Of a stretch of 64,000 nt of DNA, positions 26,981-36,125 are shown in pieces. Position numbers and translations under genes: made by a program. Source of the stretch: Idiomarina aquatica. GTDB lineage: Bacteria > Pseudomonadota > Gammaproteobacteria > Enterobacterales > Alteromonadaceae. The first letter of the stretch is position 1. The number at the start of each line of letters is the position of its first letter. The stretch is taken from contig NZ_SNXI01000005.1 in assembly GCF_004362895.1 (NCBI RefSeq), positions 62,001 through 126,000 on the forward strand, read 5' to 3'. The notes below the pieces were generated by a model that worked only from the letters and a program-made list of their open reading frames with translations, ran no database searches and was not told where the DNA came from.

Positions 26981-27637
26981 ATGACACTTCTTAAAAACCT
27001 CCGTCTCTGGCAGGCGGTATTAATCGCTGTCGCTTTCAGTTTTGCTGTCAGCTTTACGGCTTTCAACCTGCAGACACGAGTCACCGAGATCGCGCCGGAT
27101 GCCCAGAGTGGCATTGTCATCATGTACTCACTTATCTTAAACACGGTGCTGTGGTTAGTTTTGTCCTTTGCCATGTTCTACTTTCTACAAGGACTCGCAC
27201 AGAAGTACTGGTTTAAATCCTTTGTCAGCGGTGCATTGTCGCTTTTATTTATCGGCTACGCGGGCTATATGAGTGTGAGCGCGATGCAGCTAAGTAACGC
27301 TCTCATTGCGGCAGCCGATCCATCGACGCCATCGCAGCGCCTGGCCTCCCTCGCTGATGCCAAATTGGGCTATGGCTACGAACTAGACAACAGACTCGCA
27401 GCAAATCCATCAACGCCCGTCGACACGCTGCGGGCACTATATCAACGAGAGAATCAAATCGGCACAGACATAAAACTGGCACGCAACGCCAATACACCTA
27501 ATTCGATTTTGATTGAACTATCTAAGCGTAAAGACACTAATCAGCGCAATGCCATTATCAGAGCACTCGAAGCCAACCCAAAGGTCATTAATGGTGAACT
27601 GCGTTTTGACGCTGCGATGACACTGCAGGTTAAATAG
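26981..27637 (+). CDS. Membrane protein with LRV-like repeats
   Basis: 218-residue protein with three transmembrane helices (about residues 10-30, 46-70 and 82-102), then a soluble region with about four short repeats on the pattern A-x-N/D-P-x-T-P followed by helix (AADPSTPSQRLASLA, AANPSTPVDTLRALY, ARNANTPNSILIELS, EANPK). That pattern resembles leucine-rich repeat variants (LRV), usually a helical protein-binding surface. AAAAGGAATTTGC precedes the ATG. The gene sits between GPP34 and the hydrolase lipoprotein and is probably co-transcribed. Not assigned to a named family. Confidence 0.65.
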   Translation: MTLLKNLRLWQAVLIAVAFSFAVSFTAFNLQTRVTEIAPDAQSGIVIMYSLILNTVLWLVLSFAMFYFLQGLAQKYWFKSFVSGALSLLFIGYAGYMSVSAMQLSNALIAAADPSTPSQRLASLADAKLGYGYELDNRLAANPSTPVDTLRALYQRENQIGTDIKLARNANTPNSILIELSKRKDTNQRNAIIRALEANPKVINGELRFDAAMTLQVK

Positions 27638-27675
27638 CTTCATAAAACACAGCCCGTTAATAGGAATCCGCGTCA

Positions 27676-28692
27676 ATGCGCTTTAGAAAACCTTTAAGCA
27701 CTATTTGTATTGCTTTGCTACTCAGCATGGCCTCGGGTTGTGCGCACTTTATCGAGCAAAAAATACTTTATCCTGGCGACGGCGGCATGGTTGTTGAAGG
27801 TGTTAGCGACCGCGAGCTACTCGAAATTTATCATCTGCAAGCGCGTGAGATTGCCGGCCAACGACGTTTACCCTTTTACTTCGGCGATGCCGAAGCATTA
27901 ACGGCTGATTTTATGCCGCCAAAGATGGATTTCACTTTTCGCTATACCAACGCGCCAAAAGGCATCGAACCAGTACGTAAATACAAACTAGAACTTGAGT
28001 CCCCTCCAAAGGATTTTCCATCTGCCAAAGGTATTATAATTCTGCTACACAGCTACAGCACTAATGCCCAATCGGTTTTCTTTGACAGCGTGGCGCTGCA
28101 GCTTCAGGGTTATCATACCGCCAGCTTTGACCTGCTTGGGCATGGTCAAGCAGGTCAACAGCCAGTGAGCTTTGGTGCGGCAGATCTAAAGCGTTTACAT
28201 CGTTTAATCACGACGCTTAAACAACAGTATCAGTTACCGGTCATTCTCTATGGAAAATCCTATGGTGCATCTATTGCCGCGCAGTATATTGCGTCGTATG
28301 GCAGTATCTCCGGGTTTATTGCTGTCGCGCCGATGACTGATTTTACGCCCGCAGCCACGCGAGTGGCCAAAAGCTCAAGTCCTTTGCTTACTAAGCTCGT
28401 TTCTGACCAGTGGCTGCAAACTACCTTCGAGAACGTGCTGACTGAACGGCAAACGAATTCACGCCAGTTATCAACGCCGCGCATTTTATTACGCCAAACG
28501 ACCGATTCTTTACCCCCAACGCTCATTTTAGCCGGAGGGCTAGACAAGATTAGCGATCCCGAGCAAATTAAAGCGCTTGCCACCATTGATGCCGTCAAAG
28601 TCAAATACTTCGACAATCGTGGCCATATTGAGATGATGATTTTTGATAATCAACTAAACGACAGTATTAAACCGTGGCTGAACAACCTCTAG
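27676..28692 (+). CDS. Alpha/beta-hydrolase lipoprotein
   Basis: 338-residue predicted lipoprotein: signal MRFRKPLSTICIALLLSMASGC with lipobox ASGC (Cys22). The alpha/beta-hydrolase core includes IILLHSYSTNAQ, FDLLGHGQAGQQ and the nucleophile elbow LYGKSYGAS (Ser about residue 195). A late Asp is in AGGLDKIS and the catalytic His is in FDNRGHIEMM. It probably acts on esters in the envelope. It lies 38 bases after the LRV-like membrane protein and is followed by a nested hairpin that ends this cluster and the convergent dps. Confidence 0.75.
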   Translation: MRFRKPLSTICIALLLSMASGCAHFIEQKILYPGDGGMVVEGVSDRELLEIYHLQAREIAGQRRLPFYFGDAEALTADFMPPKMDFTFRYTNAPKGIEPVRKYKLELESPPKDFPSAKGIIILLHSYSTNAQSVFFDSVALQLQGYHTASFDLLGHGQAGQQPVSFGAADLKRLHRLITTLKQQYQLPVILYGKSYGASIAAQYIASYGSISGFIAVAPMTDFTPAATRVAKSSSPLLTKLVSDQWLQTTFENVLTERQTNSRQLSTPRILLRQTTDSLPPTLILAGGLDKISDPEQIKALATIDAVKVKYFDNRGHIEMMIFDNQLNDSIKPWLNNL

Positions 28693-28744
28693 ACAACAAA
28701 AAACCCAGCACAACGGGTTGCTGGGTTTGGTGCGTTGTCTAGAG
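28687..28744. terminator. Nested inverted repeat, probable terminator
   Basis: An outer inverted repeat CTCTAGACAAC (28687-28697) / GTTGTCTAGAG (28734-28744) encloses an inner stem AAACCCAGCA (28701-28710) / TGCTGGGTTT (28719-28728) with an 8-base loop. On the minus strand the inner stem is followed by T6, a standard terminator for dps; on the plus strand it ends the hydrolase gene. Confidence 0.8.
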
Positions 28745-28752
28745 CAGTTATA

Positions 28753-29277
28753 TTAACGGTTAAGTTCACCCGTTGCTGACTCAATGTGAGCGCGAACAAA
28801 CCACTGGAATTGCTCAAGATCACCCAGTTGGCCGGTTAACAGGTCTTCTGATACGGGATCAAGCTCGGCGAGTTTATCAATTGCCTTACGATGGTCTTCG
28901 TTAACGCCATTATAGACTTTATCGAGTGCACCTAAATGATCTACAACAAGTCCTCTGCCAATATTGTATTCATCCCAGCGACGACGGTCGACGATTGATT
29001 GCGGTGTGCCAACAGGTACGCCGCCCATGGTTGCGATACGCTCGGCTATGGTATCGGTCATTTCACGCACAGCATCAACCTGTGGATCGAGCATTTCGTG
29101 CACACCGATAAAGTTCGGGCCGACAACATTCCAGTGCACATGCTTAAGGGTTAATTGTAAATCGAGAAGTGCAACCAAGCGGTCATCGAGTAGCGCGATA
29201 GTATCTTTTGCCGACTGGCTATCAACACCCGGAGCCGTAAATTCGGCAACTTTCGTTGATGCATTACTCGAGCTCAT
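28753..29277 (-). CDS. dps: Dps-family DNA-binding ferritin-like protein
   Basis: Dodecameric ferritin-like protein that stores iron, consumes peroxide and protects DNA in starvation or oxidative stress, 174 residues. The ferroxidase site residues are in LKHVHWNVVGPNF (His) and HEMLDPQVDAVREMTDTIAERI (acidic cluster). The N-terminal tail (about 20 residues) is polar but has only one Lys, so DNA binding through the tail is uncertain. An excellent ribosome binding site (AGGAGG) precedes the ATG, next to a 10-base inverted repeat in the leader. Confidence 0.92.
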   Translation of the reverse strand: MSSSNASTKVAEFTAPGVDSQSAKDTIALLDDRLVALLDLQLTLKHVHWNVVGPNFIGVHEMLDPQVDAVREMTDTIAERIATMGGVPVGTPQSIVDRRRWDEYNIGRGLVVDHLGALDKVYNGVNEDHRKAIDKLAELDPVSEDLLTGQLGDLEQFQWFVRAHIESATGELNR

Positions 29278-29285
29278 TATTCCTC

Positions 29286-29333
29286 CTACTCAGTATGTAT
29301 GTACTATTACCTACGCACAAATTTACTGAGTAG
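29286..29333 (-). promoter_or_regulatory. Inverted repeat in the dps leader
   Basis: CTACTCAGTA (29286-29295) and TACTGAGTAG (29324-29333) are perfect complementary arms separated by 28 bases. The arm nearer dps touches the AGGAGG ribosome binding site, so it could be a leader hairpin affecting translation, or a protein operator. Confidence 0.5.
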
Positions 29334-29370
29334 ATCGGTAACTCAGCCAAAGCAATTAACGATAGAACAC

Positions 29371-29421
29371 AAAAAAGCCGACGTTCGTGCAAGCGTTTGG
29401 CTTGTTTGAACGTCGGCTTTT
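29371..29421 (-). terminator. Intrinsic terminator after sucCD
   Basis: AAAAGCCGACGTTC (29373-29386) pairs with GAACGTCGGCTTTT (29408-29421), with a second small stem CAAGC/GCTTG inside the loop. On the minus strand it is followed by T6. Confidence 0.88.
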
Positions 29422-29453
29422 GTACTTGCGCCAGAGGCGCAAGCTACGGGCTA

Positions 29454-30326
29454 TTACCAGCCTGTTTTCTCTGCTACAGCTTTGCCGATGTCGGCCAGGC
29501 TGCGTACAGTTTTAACGCCTGCAGCTTCTAGTGCAGCGAATTTCTCGTCAGCAGTACCTTTACCACCGGCAATGATGGCACCAGCGTGGCCCATACGTTT
29601 GCCCGGAGGCGCAGTAACACCAGCAATGTAAGAAACAACTGGCTTAGATACATTGTTTTTAATGTACTCTGCCGCTTCCTCTTCTGCTGTACCGCCGATT
29701 TCACCGATCATTACGATAGCTTCGGTTTCTGGATCTTTTTCGAACAGTTCCAGAATATCGATGAAGTTAGAACCCGGGATAGGGTCGCCACCGATACCAA
29801 CACAGCTAGACTGACCAAAACCTGCGTCAGTAGTCTGCTTAACCGCTTCGTACGTCAATGTACCTGAACGCGATACGATACCCACTTTACCTTTCTTGTG
29901 GATGTGGCCAGGCATGATACCGATTTTGCACTCGTCCGGCGTGATAACACCTGGGCAGTTTGGACCGATCATGCGCACGCCTTTGTGCGTCAGGTATTCT
30001 TTAACATAAAGCATGTCCAGCGTCGGGATACCTTCGGTAATACAAACAATCAGTTCGATACCAGCGTCTGCTGCTTCGATGATTGAGTCTTTACAGAAAG
30101 GCGCTGGTACGTAGATAACTGATGCTGTCGCGCCAGTTGCTTCTACTGCTTCACGTACAGTATTGAATACAGGCAGGCCTAAGTGTTCTTGACCACCTTT
30201 ACCAGGGGTTACACCGCCAACCATTTGCGTACCGTAAGCAATTGCCTGCTCAGAGTGGAAAGTACCCTGACCACCAGTAAAGCCCTGGCAGATTACTTTG
30301 GTGTTTTTATCGATCAAAATGCTCAT
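29454..30326 (-). CDS. sucD: Succinyl-CoA synthetase alpha subunit
   Basis: ADP-forming succinate-CoA ligase alpha chain, 290 residues. The CoA-binding Rossmann part has [17 protein letters not shown] and [14 protein letters not shown]; the phosphohistidine is in [11 protein letters not shown]. It works with SucC to make ATP (or GTP) from succinyl-CoA in the TCA cycle. Its ATG overlaps the sucC stop (TAATG). Confidence 0.97.
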   Translation of the reverse strand: MSILIDKNTKVICQGFTGGQGTFHSEQAIAYGTQMVGGVTPGKGGQEHLGLPVFNTVREAVEATGATASVIYVPAPFCKDSIIEAADAGIELIVCITEGIPTLDMLYVKEYLTHKGVRMIGPNCPGVITPDECKIGIMPGHIHKKGKVGIVSRSGTLTYEAVKQTTDAGFGQSSCVGIGGDPIPGSNFIDILELFEKDPETEAIVMIGEIGGTAEEEAAEYIKNNVSKPVVSYIAGVTAPPGKRMGHAGAIIAGGKGTADEKFAALEAAGVKTVRSLADIGKAVAEKTGW

Positions 30327-31492
30327 TATTGACCTCCTGCCGCAGCAACCACTTTATCGGCAGCATCAGACAAGCTCTCTGCAGCGATAATGTTCAGGCC
30401 ACTTTCTTTCAGTTTATCTCTACCCAGTTCAGCATTGTTACCTTCAAGGCGAACAACTACTGGTACTTTAACGCCGACTTCCTCAACCGCGCCAATGATA
30501 CCTTCTGCGATCATGTCACAACGAACGATACCACCGAAGATGTTAACCAATACGGCATTAACAGAGCTGTCAGACAGGATGATTTTGAACGCTTCAGAAA
30601 CACGCTCTTTAGTCGCGCCGCCACCAACGTCAAGGAAGTTAGCAGGTTCGCCACCGCTCAGTTTAACGATGTCCATAGTACCCATCGCCAAGCCTGCGCC
30701 GTTAACCATACAACCGATGTTGCCGTCTAACGCTACGTAGTTAAGTTCCCATTTCGCCGCTTGCGCTTCACGCTCGTCTTCTTGTGACGGATCGTGCATT
30801 TCACGCAGCTTCGGCTGACGATACAACGCGTTACTGTCGATACCAACTTTAGCATCCAGACAGTGCATGTTGCCTTCGTCAGTGATGACCAACGGGTTAA
30901 TCTCTAACAGTGCCAGGTCGTATTTTTCGAACATTTCAGCAAGACCCAGGAAGATCTTGGTGAACTGCTTAACCTGATCCGGGTTTAGACCCAGTTTAAA
31001 ACCTAACTCACGACCTTGGTATGGCTGCGCGCCAACGGTAGGGTCGATTTCAGCTTTTAAGATTTTTTCTGGTGTTTCTTCTGCTACTTTCTCGATTTCA
31101 ACACCACCTTCGGTTGATGCCATGAACACGATTTTACGTGAACCACGGTCAACAACTGCACCCAGGTACAGTTCGTCAGCGATGTCAGTGCAGCTTTCAA
31201 CTAAAATCTTAGCAACCGGCTGACCTTTTTCGTCGGTCTGGAAAGTTACTAAGTTTTTACCTAACCACTGCTCGGCGAATGCGCGCACGTCATCCAGGCT
31301 TTTAACCAGTTTTACGCCGCCCGCTTTACCACGGCCGCCTGCGTGTACCTGACACTTAACAACCCAAGTGTCACCGCCAATACGTTTTGCCGCGTCGACT
31401 GCTTCATCAGCAGTGTCACAGGCAAAACCTTCAGATACTGGCAAACCAAACTCTTTAAAGAGTTGCTTACCCTGATACTCATGCAAATTCAT
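30326..31492 (-). CDS. sucC: Succinyl-CoA synthetase beta subunit
   Basis: Beta chain of succinate-CoA ligase with an ATP-grasp domain, 388 residues as in E. coli. The N-terminus [18 protein letters not shown], the nucleotide-binding [14 protein letters not shown] and the C-terminal [15 protein letters not shown] and [11 protein letters not shown] segments are hallmarks. It begins a unit separate from sucAB, since a hairpin terminator lies between sucB and sucC. Confidence 0.97.
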   Translation of the reverse strand: MNLHEYQGKQLFKEFGLPVSEGFACDTADEAVDAAKRIGGDTWVVKCQVHAGGRGKAGGVKLVKSLDDVRAFAEQWLGKNLVTFQTDEKGQPVAKILVESCTDIADELYLGAVVDRGSRKIVFMASTEGGVEIEKVAEETPEKILKAEIDPTVGAQPYQGRELGFKLGLNPDQVKQFTKIFLGLAEMFEKYDLALLEINPLVITDEGNMHCLDAKVGIDSNALYRQPKLREMHDPSQEDEREAQAAKWELNYVALDGNIGCMVNGAGLAMGTMDIVKLSGGEPANFLDVGGGATKERVSEAFKIILSDSSVNAVLVNIFGGIVRCDMIAEGIIGAVEEVGVKVPVVVRLEGNNAELGRDKLKESGLNIIAAESLSDAADKVVAAAGGQ

Positions 31493-31581
31493 GATGCTCT
31501 TCCGATTCGTTGAAACAACAAAAGCAGCTTACCTGCTGCCTACCCGAATACCGCGCCGAATTTTAACAGAAAACGGCACAA

Positions 31582-31619
31582 AAAATAACAGCCGCAAGTC
31601 AAAATGACGTTGCGGCTGT
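31582..31619 (-). terminator. Intrinsic terminator between sucB and sucC
   Basis: ACAGCCGCAA (31588-31597) pairs with TTGCGGCTGT (31610-31619), and on the minus strand it is followed by TATTTTTT. It ends or attenuates the sdh-sucAB transcript ahead of sucCD; a TTAAAAT sequence just downstream could be a -10 for sucC. Confidence 0.85.
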
Positions 31620-31631
31620 GGCTCAGCGTCT

Positions 31632-33215
31632 TTAGATATCCAGGATCAGACGTTGAGGATCTTCTAATAGCTCTTTAACAGTGACCAGGAAGCCAACCGA
31701 TTCTTTACCATCGATAATGCGGTGGTCATAAGACAGAGCCAAATACATCATTGGTAAGATCTCAATCTTACCGTCGACAACCATGGGGCGCTCCTGGATT
31801 TTATGCATACCCAGAATCGCACTTTGCGGTGGATTAAGAATAGGTGTTGATAACAGTGAACCAAACACGCCACCGTTAGTAACGGTGAAGTTGCCACCTT
31901 GCATCTCATCCAACGTTAGCTTGCCGTCACGTCCTTTAATTGCCAGTTCACGGATACCTTTTTCCATGTCCGCGATCGACATCTTGTCGGTATCACGCAG
32001 AACCGGTGTTACCAAACCACGTGGCGTTGATACCGCAATGCTGACATCAAAATAGTTGTGGTAAACGATATCATCACCGTCGATTGACGCGTTCACATCA
32101 GGGAAACGCTTAAGTGCTTCAGTCACAGCTTTGATATAAAAGCCCATGAAGCCAAGGCGCGTACCGTGTGTTTCTTCAAACACGTCTTTGTACTTTTTGC
32201 GTAAGTCCATGATCGGTTTCATGTTGATTTCGTTGAACGTGGTCAACATGGCCGTGTCGTTCTTCGCTTGTAACAAACGCTCTGCGATACGCTTACGCAA
32301 ACGTGTCATTGGTACACGTTTCTGGTCACGATCGCCTGCCGCTGCTGGTTGCGCAGATTGTTGCTTGCTGCTGTCTGACGACTTAGACGCTGACTTAGAT
32401 GCACCGTCTTTAACGTGCTTTTCAACGTCTTCCTTGGTGACACGTCCGCCTTTGCCGGTGCCTTTAACATCACTTGGCTTGAGGCCGTGCTCGCCTAATA
32501 AACGACGCACCGCAGGGCCAGCGACTTCGCTGTCACCGCCGTCATCTTTACTTTCAGCAGAAGACTCTGACTTGCTGTCGCCTGATTTGCTTGCACTGCC
32601 GCCTGAAGAGGCGCCGGCTTCCACAACACCGATAACGTCATCAGCGCCTACCGTTGCACCTTCGTCGTGTTCAATCTTAACCAAAACGCCGTCTGCTGGT
32701 GCTACAACTTCAAGCACTACTTTGTCGGTTTCAATATCGACTAGGTTCTGGTCACGCTTAACTTCGTCGCCTTCTTTAACATGCCAGGCAGAAATAGTTG
32801 CGTCAGATACTGATTCTGGTAATTGCGGAACGGTAACGTTCATTTTCTCGCCTAAGCCTTTCTTATCGGCAGAGCCAGAGTCTTTACTCTCGCCTTTGTT
32901 CTCGTCTTGCTTATCAGCTTTTTTATCGCTGTCGTCTGACTTCTCTTCTTTGCCAGAGTCACCGCTCGCTGCACCGTCACCTTCTTCAATTTTACCGATG
33001 ACTTCTTCAGCAGTAACAGTGGTGCCTTCTTCGGCAGTAATCTCACCCAGCACGCCGTCCGCTTCTGCGACGACTTCCAGCACTACCTTGTCGGTTTCGA
33101 TGTCAACCAGATTCTGGTCACGCGACACTTTATCGCCAGGTTTTACGTGCCATGTTGCGATGGTGGCATCGGCAACAGATTCGGGTAATTGAGGAACTTT
33201 AATATCAATCGCCAT
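31632..33215 (-). CDS. sucB: 2-oxoglutarate dehydrogenase E2 with two lipoyl domains
   Basis: Dihydrolipoyl succinyltransferase, 527 residues, much longer than the roughly 405 of E. coli. It has two near-identical lipoyl domains (residues 3-78 and 125-200) with lipoyl lysines in [11 protein letters not shown] at about Lys43 and Lys165. They are separated by a Lys/Asp/Ser/Gly linker (80-120). The E3-binding domain follows ([18 protein letters not shown], about 232-268), then another flexible linker and the catalytic domain with the active site [12 protein letters not shown]. It is 13 bases downstream of sucA. Confidence 0.96.
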   Translation of the reverse strand: MAIDIKVPQLPESVADATIATWHVKPGDKVSRDQNLVDIETDKVVLEVVAEADGVLGEITAEEGTTVTAEEVIGKIEEGDGAASGDSGKEEKSDDSDKKADKQDENKGESKDSGSADKKGLGEKMNVTVPQLPESVSDATISAWHVKEGDEVKRDQNLVDIETDKVVLEVVAPADGVLVKIEHDEGATVGADDVIGVVEAGASSGGSASKSGDSKSESSAESKDDGGDSEVAGPAVRRLLGEHGLKPSDVKGTGKGGRVTKEDVEKHVKDGASKSASKSSDSSKQQSAQPAAAGDRDQKRVPMTRLRKRIAERLLQAKNDTAMLTTFNEINMKPIMDLRKKYKDVFEETHGTRLGFMGFYIKAVTEALKRFPDVNASIDGDDIVYHNYFDVSIAVSTPRGLVTPVLRDTDKMSIADMEKGIRELAIKGRDGKLTLDEMQGGNFTVTNGGVFGSLLSTPILNPPQSAILGMHKIQERPMVVDGKIEILPMMYLALSYDHRIIDGKESVGFLVTVKELLEDPQRLILDI

Positions 33216-33228
33216 GGTTCATCTTCAC

Positions 33229-36033
33229 CTATTTAGTGGTTAGCGCTTCGTCAACGAGTTTTTGTTGCTGTTTGTTGTGTTCAGTTAAATAACCCACTGC
33301 CGGAGCCGCAGAGGCATCCCGACCCGCGTAGGTAAGCTGAGCACCGGAAGGAATTGCAGCCCAGAAATGGTGTTGGCTGTTATACCAAGCGCCCTGGTTC
33401 TGAGGTTCTTCCTGACACCAGACAAAATCTTTGACGTGCTGATAGTCTTTCATGATCTCGGCCACTTCTTCGGCCGGGAACGGATATAATTGCTCGATAC
33501 GGATAATGGCAACATCGTCTTGCTCACGCTTACGACGTTCCTGCAGTAAGTCGTAGTAGACTTTACCGGCACACATTACCACGCGTTTGACCTTCTTCGG
33601 ATCCATTTCATCGATTTCCGCAATCGCGTTCTGGAAGCCGGTATTAGCCAGATCATCCATCTCTGAAACGGCTAATGGATGGCGTAATAACGATTTTGGC
33701 GTCATTACAATTAACGGACGACGAACCGGCCGTAACTGTTGACGACGAATCATGTGGAATACCTGTGCCGGCGTAGTCGGCACACAGACAGACCAGTTAT
33801 GGTCGGCTGATAACTGCAGGAAGCGTTCTAAACGCGCCGAGGAGTGCTCTGGCCCCTGCCCTTCATAGCCGTGCGGCAGCAACAATGTCAGACCACAGAA
33901 ACGTCCCCATTTTTGCTCGCCCGAGCTTAAGAACTGATCGATGACAACCTGAGCACCATTAGCGAAGTCACCAAATTGTGCTTCCCACATAATCAATGAT
34001 TTAGGCTCGGCTGTCGCATAACCGTATTCAAACGCCAAGACTGCCGCTTCGGACAACACTGAGTCATAAATTTCGATCTGACCTTGCTCGTCCTTTATAT
34101 CGTTCAATGGCATGTACACGCTGCCATCGTCTTGATTATGCAATACCGCGTGACGATGGAAGAAGGTACCACGGCCAGAGTCCTGCCCGGTCAAACGAAT
34201 GTGAATATCGTCGTTAACCAGGGTTGCGTAGGCGAGACTCTCAGCGAAACCCCAATCCATGGATTTGTCGCCTTTGGCCATTTTTTGACGTTCCTGATAG
34301 ACCTTAGCCACTCGTGAGTTTAGCTTATGTTCTTCCGGGTACGATGAAATCTTCTCACCTAATTGTTTTAACGTTTTCGCACTGACCTTATAGTCGTACT
34401 CAACATCCCAGTCGTTACCAATATATGGTGTCCAGTCAACTGAATGCTGACGCATTGGACGATGCTCATCAACTACCACTTCGCCTTTATCCAGCGCATC
34501 GCGGTAATCCTGAATCCATTGCTTGGCATCGTCTTCGCTAACGGTATTTTTACCGGCTAGCTTTTGTGCGTAAAGCTCGCGAGCCACCGGGTGCTTTTTA
34601 ACTTTGGCATACATCAGTGGCTGTGTTGCACTCGGCTCGTCGGCTTCGTTATGACCGTGACGGCGATAACAAACTAAATCGATAACAACGTCACGTTTAA
34701 AGGTATTACGATAATCCAGCGCCAGTTGCGTTACGAAAACCACGGCTTCCGGGTCATCCGCATTAACGTGGAAAATCGGCGCCTGCACCATTTTTGCAAT
34801 ATCTGTGCAGTATTGGGTTGAGCGCGCGTCTTCGCGTTTCGATGTGGTAAAACCAACCTGGTTATTAACAACAATGCGAATTGAACCGCCAACTTGGTAG
34901 GCGCGAGTTTGCGACATGTTGAAGGTTTCTTGCACTACGCCCTGGCCCGCAATCGCCGAGTCGCCATGAATGGTAATCGGCAGTACCTTTTTACCTTCCG
35001 GATCTTTGAGGCGATCCATGCGCGCACGCACTGAGCCCATCACTACCGGATTAACGATTTCAAGGTGCGACGGGTTAAAGGCTAGCGCCAGGTGAACATC
35101 GCCACCCGGTGTTTCAAAATCTGATGAAAAGCCCATGTGATACTTAACATCACCTGAGCCTTTGTTGTTGCTGTGTTTACCAGCAAATTCGTCAAACAAG
35201 TCTTGTGGCTTTTTACCCAAGACATTGACTAATACGTTGAGGCGTCCACGGTGAGCCATACCGACGACCACTTCTTTCGCACCCTGCTCACCTGAGCGAG
35301 TAATCAGTGCTTTAAGTAGCGGCACCAGGCTATCGCCACCCTCTAACGAGAACCGCTTAGCACCCGGGAACTTCGAGCCCAGATACTTTTCAAGACCATC
35401 TGCGGAAATCAGTTCACGTAAGATCTTGACTTGTTCTTCTTGACTAAATTTAGGTTGTCCGAGCACGCCTTCTAAGCGCTGCTGGATCCAACGTTTTTCT
35501 TCAGTCGAGACGATATGCATATATTCCGCACCGATCGAGCCACAGTAAATCGACTCCAGTGCGCTATGAATATCTTTTAACTTCATGGTTTCGCTGCCGG
35601 CGGCAAGCGAACCCACATTAAACTCTCGCTCCAGATCGTCTTTGGTCAGACCATGAAAATCGAGCGATAAATCAGGAACATTCTCCTGCTTCCACAATCC
35701 AAGCGGGTCTAAATTTGCGTGTTGATGACCGCGAAAACGGTACGCGTTGATCAGCTGCAGGACTTTAACTTGCTTTTGGTCGGCGGGAGCACTTCCAGTG
35801 CCAGCTTGCTTAAGCTTGTTCTTAGCGAGTGTTTTAAACTCGTCACGAACATCGCTTAGCTTTACATCAACTGCACTATCAGTTTTAGGCAGCGAATCGA
35901 AGATATTACGCCACTCATCACTCACTGCAGTTGGATCATCGAGGTACGCCTCGAACAATTGTTCGATATAGGCGACGTTTCCTCCGGCTAGATGCGAAGA
36001 TTCTAGCCACTCACGCATTACACCCTCTTGCAT
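33229..36033 (-). CDS. sucA: 2-oxoglutarate dehydrogenase E1
   Basis: Thiamine-diphosphate-dependent decarboxylating E1 component, 934 residues (E. coli 933). The N-terminal MQEGVMREWLESSHLAGGN is the E2-interacting region. The ThDP-binding region is in ITIHGDSAIAGQGVVQET, and CYRRHGHNEADEPSATQP and LLPHGYEGQGPEHSSARLER are conserved. The ribosome binding site GGAAAGGAAACGC is strong. It follows sdhB after a 92-base gap containing a hairpin, giving the enteric sdhCDAB-sucAB order. Confidence 0.97.
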   Translation of the reverse strand: MQEGVMREWLESSHLAGGNVAYIEQLFEAYLDDPTAVSDEWRNIFDSLPKTDSAVDVKLSDVRDEFKTLAKNKLKQAGTGSAPADQKQVKVLQLINAYRFRGHQHANLDPLGLWKQENVPDLSLDFHGLTKDDLEREFNVGSLAAGSETMKLKDIHSALESIYCGSIGAEYMHIVSTEEKRWIQQRLEGVLGQPKFSQEEQVKILRELISADGLEKYLGSKFPGAKRFSLEGGDSLVPLLKALITRSGEQGAKEVVVGMAHRGRLNVLVNVLGKKPQDLFDEFAGKHSNNKGSGDVKYHMGFSSDFETPGGDVHLALAFNPSHLEIVNPVVMGSVRARMDRLKDPEGKKVLPITIHGDSAIAGQGVVQETFNMSQTRAYQVGGSIRIVVNNQVGFTTSKREDARSTQYCTDIAKMVQAPIFHVNADDPEAVVFVTQLALDYRNTFKRDVVIDLVCYRRHGHNEADEPSATQPLMYAKVKKHPVARELYAQKLAGKNTVSEDDAKQWIQDYRDALDKGEVVVDEHRPMRQHSVDWTPYIGNDWDVEYDYKVSAKTLKQLGEKISSYPEEHKLNSRVAKVYQERQKMAKGDKSMDWGFAESLAYATLVNDDIHIRLTGQDSGRGTFFHRHAVLHNQDDGSVYMPLNDIKDEQGQIEIYDSVLSEAAVLAFEYGYATAEPKSLIMWEAQFGDFANGAQVVIDQFLSSGEQKWGRFCGLTLLLPHGYEGQGPEHSSARLERFLQLSADHNWSVCVPTTPAQVFHMIRRQQLRPVRRPLIVMTPKSLLRHPLAVSEMDDLANTGFQNAIAEIDEMDPKKVKRVVMCAGKVYYDLLQERRKREQDDVAIIRIEQLYPFPAEEVAEIMKDYQHVKDFVWCQEEPQNQGAWYNSQHHFWAAIPSGAQLTYAGRDASAAPAVGYLTEHNKQQQKLVDEALTTK

Positions 36034-36072
36034 TGCGTTTCCTTTCCACTAAATTCTGCTCAAACTATGAAA

Positions 36073-36103
36073 GAATAGCCACCCTAATCCAGAATGGCTA
36101 TTC
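36073..36103 (-). other. Hairpin between sdhB and sucA
   Basis: GAATAGCCA (36073-36081) and TGGCTATTC (36095-36103) form a 9-bp stem with a 13-base loop, followed on the minus strand by TTTC only. It is probably an attenuator or an mRNA-processing signal between sdh and suc rather than a full terminator. Confidence 0.5.
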
Positions 36104-36125
36104 ACAACATCACCCGTTTGTCCTG

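Noticed and set aside
32146-33192. A 348-codon open frame on the plus strand across sucB
   Set aside because: It is antisense to the two lipoyl domains and linkers of sucB; its Ser/Thr/Pro-rich translation is the mirror of biased Lys/Asp/Glu/Ser codons and matches no family.
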